This document shows positions 1 to 7,500 of a stretch of DNA of 18,125 nt, in pieces. The notes beneath the pieces were generated by a model, which was given only the letters and a program-made list of their open reading frames with translations, was not told the DNA's origin and ran no database searches. The DNA is from Spirochaetia bacterium (lineage in GTDB: Bacteria; Spirochaetota; Spirochaetia; PWKH01), in contig SKXS01000226.1 of the NCBI GenBank assembly GCA_007128345.1, positions 1 through 18,125 of the forward strand. Direction: 5' to 3'. Both the position numbers and the translations under genes were made by a program. Each line of letters starts with the position of its first letter. Position 1 is the first letter of the stretch.

Positions 1-1137
1 GCGGTGGGCATTGAAGTGCCCAACCGCAGGAGGACCATTGTCTCCTTCAAGGAGATGCTGGACGCCATGGATGAGCATAACCACTACAAGATTCCCATGG
101 TGCTCGGCAAGGACATCATGGGGCGTTATACGGTTATCGACCTGGTGCGCACCCCCCATCTCCTTATTGCGGGGGCCACCGGTTCAGGGAAGTCGGTATG
201 CGTGAATTCCCTGATCAATTCCATCCTCTACCGCAGGTCTCCCAAGGATGTGCGGATGATACTCATTGATCCCAAGATAGTGGAGCTGAAGCTCTACAAT
301 GACATCCCGCACCTCCTGACCCCGGTGATCACCGAGCCGAAGAAGACTCTCAAGGCGCTGCAGTACTGCATCTATGAAATGGAGCGCCGCTACCAGCTGC
401 TGGATGCCCTGGGGGTAAGGGACATCAGTTCGTACAACCGGAAGGTGGAAGGATCCCAGACCACCGCGGAGACCATCCCCTACATCGTGGTTGTGCTTGA
501 TGAGTTTGCCGACCTCATGAATACCATCGGCAAGGAGCTTGAGCAGTACCTTGCCCGGCTGGCAGCTATGGCCAGAGCGGTGGGAATTCATTTGGTGCTG
601 GCAACGCAGCGTCCCTCGACCAACGTCATCACCGGACTGATCAAGGCCAACATACCCTCCCGCATTGCCTTCATGGTGGTGAGCAACACCGATTCAAGGA
701 TCATCATTGACATGCCCGGCGCTGAGAAGCTCCTGGGCAAGGGGGATATGCTCTTCCTCTCATCCTGGGAAGCCTATCCGACCCGCATACAGGGAGCATT
801 CGTCTCTGAGGAGGAGGTGGAACGGGTAGTGGAGTACGTGAAGTCCTTCGGCGAACCCGACTACCTGGATGAGTCGTACTTCCTTGATGATGATGAATCA
901 GATGATGACAGCTACAATGAAGAAGATTACGAGAATGATCCCCTCATGCCCCAGGCGATGCGCATTATCCAGGAGCGGTCAGTTGCTTCCGCCTCAATGC
1001 TGCAGCGCAGGCTCAAGATCGGCTACAACCGGGCGGCACGGATCATTGAAGCCATGGAGGAGATGGGAATTGTCGGTCCCGCGCAGGGCAGCAAGCCCCG
1101 GGAGGTGCTTCGCTACCAGGAATTCCGTGACGGATAA
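1..1137 (+). CDS. ftsK: DNA translocase FtsK, C-terminal motor and gamma domain (5' end outside window)
   Basis: FtsK/SpoIIIE hexameric motor that pumps double-stranded DNA at the division septum and helps resolve chromosome dimers. The reading frame is open from the first base, so the N-terminal membrane part and linker lie upstream of the window. Counting from the GTG at position 4, the Walker A GATGSGKS is at residues 57-64. The Walker B VVVLDEFADL is near 162-171, and the family signature ATQRPSTNVITGLIKANIP is at 200-218. An acidic Asp/Glu-rich linker (about 290-312) precedes a winged-helix gamma domain (about 313-370), which in this family reads polar KOPS sequences and contacts XerD. 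The catalytic residues are intact and the stop is TAA. The class IV aminotransferase gene starts 21 bases later, which suggests cotranscription. The family call is secure. Confidence 0.96.
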   Translation, partial: AVGIEVPNRRRTIVSFKEMLDAMDEHNHYKIPMVLGKDIMGRYTVIDLVRTPHLLIAGATGSGKSVCVNSLINSILYRRSPKDVRMILIDPKIVELKLYNDIPHLLTPVITEPKKTLKALQYCIYEMERRYQLLDALGVRDISSYNRKVEGSQTTAETIPYIVVVLDEFADLMNTIGKELEQYLARLAAMARAVGIHLVLATQRPSTNVITGLIKANIPSRIAFMVVSNTDSRIIIDMPGAEKLLGKGDMLFLSSWEAYPTRIQGAFVSEEEVERVVEYVKSFGEPDYLDESYFLDDDESDDDSYNEEDYENDPLMPQAMRIIQERSVASASMLQRRLKIGYNRAARIIEAMEEMGIVGPAQGSKPREVLRYQEFRDG

Positions 1138-1158
1138 CGCGAGAGAGGTCTGGACATC

Positions 1159-1986
1159 ATGAAATCTGCCGTCTGCAATAACAGGCTGATCAGCGAAAGC
1201 GAAGCCGTCGTTCCGGTGAGCATCCGGGAAGTCTTCTTCAACTTCGGGGTGTACGAGTCGGTGAAGGTTCTCCGGGGGACTGCGGTATTCCTGGAAGATC
1301 ACCTGGAGCGGCTGCTCGATTCAGCACGGCTTCTGGAGATTCCCCAACCCTACAGTAGCGACGAGATATTCAGCATGGTGTACCGGCTCATTGATGCAGA
1401 CCGTATCGGCAGGGCCACCATGCGCATTCAGCTTATCGGCGGCACCAAGCCCATGCTCTTCATATACTACACTGACCTGCCCGCGTACCCTGCTGAATAC
1501 TACACGAAGGGAGTCCCGCTTATCATCTATCCGGGAGAGCGGGTGATGCCCGAGGTGAAGTCAACCTCTCTGCTGCTCAATTATGTGGCCCTGCGGGAGG
1601 CGGAGCGGCAGGGAGCCTTTGAGGCGCTCTTTGAGGATCGCCGTGGGTGCTCCATCGAGGGCACCAGGTCAAACCTTTTTGCCGTACGGGGACGCACCCT
1701 CATCACCGCACGCGAGGGGGTGCTTGCCGGAGTAACCCGGAAGCATATTATTGAACATGCCCGGGACATCGGTCTTGAAGTCAGCTACCAGTGCGTCACC
1801 ACTGATGAGTTAACCTCGGGAAGCTTCGATGAGCTGTTTATTTCGAGTACGAGCATGGGGGCTATCCCCGTGAAGCAGGTCGGCAGCTCATCTATCGGAA
1901 GCGCCTTCCCCGTAACTCTCACGATCCATACACTGGTGAGGAATCTGGAGTGCGGGTACGTCAGATCAGCGGAAAACCGTACATAA
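1159..1986 (+). CDS. class IV PLP-dependent aminotransferase (BCAT / D-amino-acid aminotransferase / aminodeoxychorismate lyase family)
   Basis: Fold-type IV pyridoxal-phosphate enzyme of 275 residues, the usual length for BCAT (IlvE), D-amino-acid aminotransferase and PabC relatives. The sequence shows the N-terminal family element GVYESVKV (30-37) followed by FLEDHLERLLDSA (44-56). The Schiff-base lysine is K134 in PEVKSTSLLLNYVA. The cofactor-phosphate loop is SIEGTRSNLF (165-174), followed by VLAGVTR (188-194). All core positions are present, so it should be active. Substrate cannot be assigned: the branched-chain, D-amino-acid and aminodeoxychorismate members differ at positions I cannot judge by eye. 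It lies 21 bases after ftsK, with a GAGAGAGG stretch upstream of the ATG as a plausible ribosome site. Confidence 0.9.
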   Translation: MKSAVCNNRLISESEAVVPVSIREVFFNFGVYESVKVLRGTAVFLEDHLERLLDSARLLEIPQPYSSDEIFSMVYRLIDADRIGRATMRIQLIGGTKPMLFIYYTDLPAYPAEYYTKGVPLIIYPGERVMPEVKSTSLLLNYVALREAERQGAFEALFEDRRGCSIEGTRSNLFAVRGRTLITAREGVLAGVTRKHIIEHARDIGLEVSYQCVTTDELTSGSFDELFISSTSMGAIPVKQVGSSSIGSAFPVTLTIHTLVRNLECGYVRSAENRT

Positions 1987-2026
1987 TATGGGTCACCGTT
2001 TTACAGGTTGGCGTACACAAGGAAAA

Positions 2027-2047
2027 ATGAGTATTATACCCCTATGA
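2027..2047 (+). other. six-codon minicistron (MSIIPL) overlapping the helicase start
   Basis: ATG at 2027 is preceded by AAGGA (2019-2023), the only Shine-Dalgarno-like sequence near the helicase start. It reads MSIIPL and stops at TGA 2045-2047. That stop shares the ATGA with the helicase ATG at 2044. The arrangement fits translational coupling or a tiny regulatory leader. The gap between AAGGA and ATG is only 3 bases, which is short, so this is a hypothesis. Confidence 0.35.
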
Positions 2048-3624
2048 AATTTACTGAACTGAATTTAGATGAACGAGTTATGCAGGGCATTGAGGCGGCA
2101 AAGTTCACAGAAGCTACGTCCGTGCAGGAACAGGTGTTTACGCGGTCCCTCAAGGGGGAGGATGTTTTGGTCCAGTCCCAGACGGGATCGGGCAAGACCG
2201 CGGCCTTTCTCATTACCATCTTCCAGCGGTACGTGGAGACCGGGGGGAAGACTAAGGCTCTTGTCATTGTGCCGACCAGAGAACTTGCTGACCAGATTGA
2301 AGACGATGCCAGACTGCTTGCTGCGGGCATTCCTGAAATCAGCATTGCATCGTTTTTCGGCGGCATGGGCTACAAGAAACAGCAGTCTGCGGTGGACAAG
2401 GGGGTGGATGTGTTTATCGGCACCCCGGGACGCCTGATAGACTTCCAGAGTTCCAATAAGATTGATTTTACTTCTCTGGATATTGTGGTAGTTGATGAAG
2501 CGGACCGCCTCTTTGATATGGGATTCTATCCTGATATCAAGAAGATGATGCGGAAGATGCGTGACCGCACCAAGCGGCAGACGATGCTCTTCAGCGCGAC
2601 TTTGAGCTCCCGGGTAACCCATCTGGCATGGGAATTTATGAACCATCCTTCCGCTATAGAAATCACCCCTGAACGGGTTACTGTCCAGGAGATCAAGCAG
2701 GAGCTGTACCACGTAAGCAAGCAGGATAAGTTCCGGCTGCTCCTGCACATTATTGAGGAGAGGAATCCGAAGAATGCCCTCATATTCACCAATACCCGCC
2801 ATAAGGCGGTTGAAGTAGCCAAAAGACTGCAGCTTAACGGGTACCAGTCCCAGTTCCTTATGGGAGATCTTCCCCAGCGTAAGCGGCTGAAGATCATCGA
2901 CAGCATGAAGGACGGGAATCTGCGGTTCCTTGCCGCCACCGATGTGGCAGCCCGGGGGCTGCACATTGATGACTTGGAAATGGTGGTGAACTACGACATT
3001 CCCGAAGACTACGAAAATTATGTCCACCGCATAGGAAGGACCGCCCGGGCGGGGAAAAGCGGGGTTTCCGTTGCGCTTGCCTGTGAGCAGTTCGTATTCG
3101 GACTTGAAGCTATTGAAAAGTTCATCGGAAGCAAGATCCCCGTGAACTGGTACGATTCTCTTGAAGGGGTCATTGACAAGAGTGAGAAGGTCTCCTCCGG
3201 AGAACTGCGGTACTCTCCCGCATCACCGGGAACACGGGCCCCGAAGCGCGGCAGGCGTGAACGCCCCCAGCGCAGGGGAGCCGCTGTTCTCCCGGCAGAA
3301 AGGAGGCAGGAGGGAAGGAAACCCGGCGCCCATCGGCCAAAGAAATCCGGCGGGAAGGCGGCTTCACAGCCGGCCCGCCCTGTCAGGGAGGAGCAGGCTA
3401 ACCGCTCCCGGGAGATTCCCTACGAAAAACTCCAAGGCCTCTCCATGGAAGAACGGATGGCCATATACAAGAAGAAGTACGGTTCGGACCTCCAGCAGGG
3501 TGAGGCTCGCCCGCAGGAAAACCCCAAGGAACCTGTCCAGGAAAAGCCCTCCGGGAAAAAAAAGCGCAGAAAAGCAGGGAAAGGTCTGCTCTCCTGGATA
3601 CGCAGGGATAACCGTGAATCATGA
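2044..3624 (+). CDS. DEAD-box ATP-dependent RNA helicase, RhlB-like
   Basis: Cytoplasmic RNA helicase of the DEAD-box family, 526 residues from this start. Motifs in order: Q-motif region FTEATSVQEQ (about 21-30), motif I QTGSGKT (46-52), Ia PTRELADQ, Ib GTPGRL, DEAD at 151-154, SAT at 184-186, TDVAARG (V) near 299, and HRIGRTARAG (VI) at 328-337. The segment after motif VI (ALACEQFVFGLEAIEKFIGSKIPV) resembles E. coli RhlB. A basic, low-complexity tail (about 383-526) should be disordered and RNA-binding, but it contains a compact helix-like island, LSMEERMAIYKKKYG, near 466-480. An in-frame TTG at 2008 would add 12 residues. I prefer ATG 2044 because family similarity begins there, although no good ribosome site sits directly before it. 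Confidence 0.93.
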   Translation: MKFTELNLDERVMQGIEAAKFTEATSVQEQVFTRSLKGEDVLVQSQTGSGKTAAFLITIFQRYVETGGKTKALVIVPTRELADQIEDDARLLAAGIPEISIASFFGGMGYKKQQSAVDKGVDVFIGTPGRLIDFQSSNKIDFTSLDIVVVDEADRLFDMGFYPDIKKMMRKMRDRTKRQTMLFSATLSSRVTHLAWEFMNHPSAIEITPERVTVQEIKQELYHVSKQDKFRLLLHIIEERNPKNALIFTNTRHKAVEVAKRLQLNGYQSQFLMGDLPQRKRLKIIDSMKDGNLRFLAATDVAARGLHIDDLEMVVNYDIPEDYENYVHRIGRTARAGKSGVSVALACEQFVFGLEAIEKFIGSKIPVNWYDSLEGVIDKSEKVSSGELRYSPASPGTRAPKRGRRERPQRRGAAVLPAERRQEGRKPGAHRPKKSGGKAASQPARPVREEQANRSREIPYEKLQGLSMEERMAIYKKKYGSDLQQGEARPQENPKEPVQEKPSGKKKRRKAGKGLLSWIRRDNRES

Positions 3625-3679
3625 TGATCTGCGGCACATAGTAAGAGATGGACCTTCCCGTCCTATAGTTTAGCTGACA

Positions 3680-3695
3680 GCAGCCCTCAGGCTGC
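3680..3695 (+). other. small hairpin in the leader of the acyltransferase gene
   Basis: Perfect 6-bp inverted repeat GCAGCC / GGCTGC with a CTCA loop, in the 92-base gap between the helicase and plsC-like genes. No T-run follows, so a classical intrinsic terminator is not supported. It could mildly attenuate or stabilise the transcript. The AGGAG at 3701-3705 just after it is the likely ribosome site of the next gene. Confidence 0.35.
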
Positions 3696-3716
3696 CGCCT
3701 AGGAGATAGCATATAG

Positions 3717-4466
3717 ATGATACGGGTGATACATACGGTTCTTGCGGTTACATATATCGGGCTTCACTTTCTGCTTTCCTTAGTTACCGCATTTGTGCCG
3801 GCGCTGCTGCTCAAGCTCTTGGGCCTGCATGCATGGGCAGATGCGGTGTTTCGGGTAAACGGAAAGCTGATGGCGTTGGGCATCATGCGGAGCTTTGGCG
3901 GCCGTGTGCGGGTATTCGGCAGCGAGCGGTTTCCCCAAAACGACAACCGACTGTGCATTATCTCGAATCATCAGAGCTATCTGGATATTCCACTGCTTGT
4001 GGGGTATCTGCCCGTGTGGCCGGGCTTCATAGCCAAGGTGGAGGTACGCAAGGTGCCAGTGGTCAACCTATGGATGTCCTCCATGAAATGCGTCTATATC
4101 AAGCGGGGAAACCCACGCTCATCCATTGAGATGATCCTGGAAGGGACAAAGCGGATCAAGGAAGGGCATCCCCTGGTAATTTTTCCTGAAGGAACCAGGA
4201 GCAAGTCCCGGAAAATCCACCGCTTCAAAGCAGGGAGCACCAAGCTTGCCACGCGTTCGCGGGGGGTGATCGTACCTGTAACTATCCTGAACACCTACCG
4301 GTTGTGGGAAGAGGATCACCTGGCGCATCCCACGGACATCTGCCTCATGATCCATGAGCCGATTGATACAGCCAAGCTCACCGATGAAGAGGAGAAGCAG
4401 CTTCCCCAACGCGTTGAGGCGGTCATCAATGAAGGTGCACGTGAACTTGAAGCCATGGGGTACTGA
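3717..4466 (+). CDS. plsC: 1-acyl-sn-glycerol-3-phosphate acyltransferase (PlsC/LPLAT family)
   Basis: Membrane-associated acyltransferase that converts lysophosphatidic acid to phosphatidic acid in glycerophospholipid synthesis. It has 249 residues, typical for PlsC. A hydrophobic N-terminal segment (about 5-35) anchors it to the inner membrane. Catalytic motif I is NHQSYLD, with H85 and D90. The substrate-binding block II is YIKRGNPRSS (127-136). Motif III is FPEGTRS (156-162), and motif IV is VPVTI (186-190). All LPLAT motifs are intact. The ATG at 3717 is preceded by AGGAG with 11 bases of spacing. It lies between the helicase and the large helicase-like gene in the same orientation; functional linkage to them is not obvious. 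Acyl-chain preference, and whether lysophosphatidate is the true acceptor, cannot be read from the sequence. Confidence 0.93.
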   Translation: MIRVIHTVLAVTYIGLHFLLSLVTAFVPALLLKLLGLHAWADAVFRVNGKLMALGIMRSFGGRVRVFGSERFPQNDNRLCIISNHQSYLDIPLLVGYLPVWPGFIAKVEVRKVPVVNLWMSSMKCVYIKRGNPRSSIEMILEGTKRIKEGHPLVIFPEGTRSKSRKIHRFKAGSTKLATRSRGVIVPVTILNTYRLWEEDHLAHPTDICLMIHEPIDTAKLTDEEEKQLPQRVEAVINEGARELEAMGY

Positions 4467-4491
4467 GCTGGGAAGGTCCGACAAATCAGTC

Positions 4492-4519
4492 TTGCTGAGT
4501 AAAACCTGTTTGCTATTAT
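4492..4519 (+). promoter_or_regulatory. candidate sigma70 promoter of the large helicase-like gene
   Basis: TTGCTG (4492-4497), a 16-base spacer and TATTAT (4514-4519) lie in the 95-base gap upstream of the 1240-residue gene. The predicted start near 4526 would give a leader of about 36 bases containing the GAAGGGGGG ribosome site (4544-4552). It was identified by eye only. Confidence 0.4.
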
Positions 4520-4551
4520 CGGAAGATGCTCTATACTTGACTTGAAGGGGG

Positions 4552-4574
4552 GCACGGCCTGATGGGTGCCGTGC
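4552..4574 (+). promoter_or_regulatory. hairpin spanning the start codon of the helicase-like gene
   Basis: Perfect 7-bp inverted repeat GCACGGC (4552-4558) / GCCGTGC (4568-4574). Its 9-base loop, CTGATGGGT, holds the ATG at 4562. The stem abuts the purine-rich ribosome site at 4544-4552. The position suggests translational control, but this is inferred from geometry alone. Confidence 0.45.
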
Positions 4575-7500
4575 AGATGTGTATGCATTTTTCTCATGTG
4601 CTGGAAGAGTATTGTACATTCCTGAACACTGCCAGGCCCTCCGATGAGAGCATGGAGCACATCGCTGATCTCTATGCACTGGAAGAGATTACAGGAAGGA
4701 ACTGGTGCGCGGAAGAACTGCTGCCGTTTCTGCTGGATCAGTCCAGGGACAGTATACTGCTGCCTTCAGGCGGAGCATGCACGGAACTGTCTCAAAAGCT
4801 CCGTAGACTTTCTGACCGGGCTGACGAACGGGATCGGCTGAAGGGAATTCGGGAACTGGCTGTGGGTTATCCGATTATAACCGGGAGCATTGCAGGCAGC
4901 ACGACAGTGGCGGCTCCCCTGCTCTGTTTTTCCATAACCCTCAGGTATGATGAGGAAACAGGATCATGGACAGCAGCACATGGAGAAGGCGCATGGATCA
5001 GCAGCACGGTTGCGCATGCGGCATGTGCAGCGGCCGGCACCGACGAATACCCGGGGGAACTTGATTTCTCCTCCATCGATGACATTCCCTTTATCGATGA
5101 ATATGCATTTCCCGAGGCTGCGGCATCCCTTGCGGCATCCCTCGGTCTCTTTGTAAGCCCGGATGGACTTTCCGGAGACATTGTTCCCTATGGCAATACA
5201 CCCGCTGCACCGGGGCCCTGCGTATGTATGAACTCCATGGTTATCGGGCTCTTTCCCCGGTGGGAGCGAAGTATTGCTGACGATATCCTCCATTATGCCC
5301 GCGTACCACCGGCTTCCCCGGCGGCGGAGCTGCTCATGCAGGATGCACAGGCGCTGCAGGTAGCTGCTGCAAAGCATCAGGTTGAGGAGAGCCATGCCTG
5401 TTTTGTCACTCCCCTGGATATTGCTCAGGAACGGGCGGTCCTTGCTGGGAGTGTGGGCCAGTCCCTGGCGGTAACAGCACCCCCGGGTACCGGCTCCAGC
5501 CAGGTGATCGTGAACATCATCGCCGACCATCTGCTCAGGGGAAAGCGTACGCTTGTCGTTTCACCCCATGCCGAGGACCTGCGGACTGTCTTCAGTCGTC
5601 TTCAGGAGCTTTCGCTTGACTCCCGGGTGATGATCGTGACAGATGCGGCTGCAGACCGGAGGCGCGTATGCTCCTCAGTAAAGCAGCTCCTAGAGTCCTC
5701 GGCTGACGAAGCAGACGAGCAGCAGTACCGGTCAGAACTCCTGACAATGAAGAACTCCTGCAGCCAGATTTCTCATGACATAGACAAGCAGCTTGCCAAG
5801 CTTGACGAACTCCACAGCCTCTTCAGGACTGCTGCTCCCGTAGGGCTGACCCTCCATGAGCTCTATGTGAACTCATCTCAGGATCCTTCGCTGGTGATCG
5901 ATGCTATTGCGGGACATCCGGATATTTTCGGCACCATAGACAAAGCCGGGTACGAACAGATTAAGGCGGGATTCCTCGAAATCCGGGACAGCATCCACCT
6001 GCTGCTGCCTGGGCATGTGCTTTCATCGAGAAGTTCATGTGCTGATGTGCTGCCCACCGAGCGTGAAGACGCACTGCTTGTGCTGGAACATACGTCTGCT
6101 TCCCTCCTTGACTGCGTACCAAGTCCCGACAGGCTGCTGACATCCTGGGCGGCGGAGGTGCTCTCAGCTTCACAGAATCCGGGTGCATACGGAGCTGAGG
6201 TCCTCAGCTTGCTTGATCGGGTCATATCTGAGGTGAAGGCTTCACAGCTGCTGCCTCCCTTTGACGAGGAGGATGAGCATGAAATGCGTGAGCTGCTTCG
6301 TGAGCTCCAGGGAGCACACGCGTGGCAGCCCAGGTTCTGGAGGGCCTTACGAAAGCTCCGAAGACGATCACGGGGCAAGGAGGGCGTATTCTCCTATGGG
6401 AAGCGGATACGCTACTCCCTCTATATGGTTGAACGGCTCAGGAGCCTGGGCCGCAGCCTGGAGATACATCTTCCCTACGGCCAGAAGGGAGAGATTGCAG
6501 CCCGGCTGGGCAAGTGCAGGGCTGAGGTGCAGTTCTACCTGGATGTATGGAAGATTATGGCTCCGCTTGAAGGCTGCCTGCAGCCTGGAAAGGTCAGGGA
6601 GCTCTATCACCTGGTGCTTTCAGGTAAAGGGGAGGAGGCTGTCGTATTCCTCAGGGAATTCGGCAGTGCATACCGGGAGCACTTCAGCGACGCCGAAATA
6701 GTGGATCAGGTTCTGCAGAAGACTCATCCGCTCATGCGGGAGATTATTGAAGCATATATACATCACGAAGGGTATGACCTTGCCAGGATTCAGGAAACCG
6801 CTTTCAGAAGCATCAGGAACTCCCTCTACATCGCACAGCTGCGTGCTGTTGAGCGGGAGTACGCCAATGTCCTGTCTCTGACTGACCATATGGGTGAGGT
6901 TCCTGATTTCATTATAAAAAGCATGCAGGAGAAACGTGCAATCATACCTGGCATGATTTCCATGAAGGGAACCTTCAGTATTGCTGAATATATGAGCCGG
7001 GATGATGAAGTATCCAGAGCATCTCTGCGGGAGATCTGGCATGCGGTCCAAGGTGCCCGGGGAGGACCCCCGCTCAGGCAGGTTGCCGTCGGTTCCATGT
7101 CCGGCAGCCTTCTGCAGCTGGCGCCCTGCTGGATCATGTCACCTGAAGCGGTTTCGGCTGTCATGCCCAGAGAGGTGGTATTTGATACGGTTATCATAGA
7201 CAGTGCTTCGCAGATATCTGCCCCACGGGCGCTTCCGGTGATCAGCAGGGGCAGGTCAGCGGTATGCTTCGGGGATGAGCACCTCCTTGCCCCTCCCGAT
7301 GGATACGTAAGCCTCTTCCGTGCTGCTGATTTCACGCTTCCCCACATGGAACTCACCTACTGCCGGGGGAGCAGCCGGGAAGAGCTTGCAGCCTTCCCCC
7401 TCTCCGCCTGGTACGGGAGCAGCCTGCTGGCTGCACCCAATGCGCGCGTTCCCCGTATACCGCCGATAACGTGTACAGCTGCAGGAGACGCGGATAATAG

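Noticed and set aside
869..930. GAT/GAA-rich tract in ftsK, considered as a microsatellite
   Set aside because: It is an imperfect repeat encoding the acidic linker between motor and gamma domain, a common feature of FtsK.
2008..2043. TTG start adding 12 residues to the DEAD-box helicase
   Set aside because: Family similarity starts at ATG 2044, and the TTG has only an ACAGG directly abutting it. It is not excluded.
2065..3027. 320-residue open frame on the - strand
   Set aside because: It lies entirely antisense to the DEAD-box helicase whose motifs are intact. It has no ribosome site or recognisable domain and is an effect of codon composition.
3680..3695. Hairpin before the plsC-like gene as an intrinsic terminator
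   Set aside because: The stem is 6 bp and no T-run follows. It was kept only as a hairpin feature.
4119..4679. 186-residue open frame on the - strand
   Set aside because: It spans the plsC 3' end, the promoter region and the next gene's start in antisense. No ribosome site or domain was seen.
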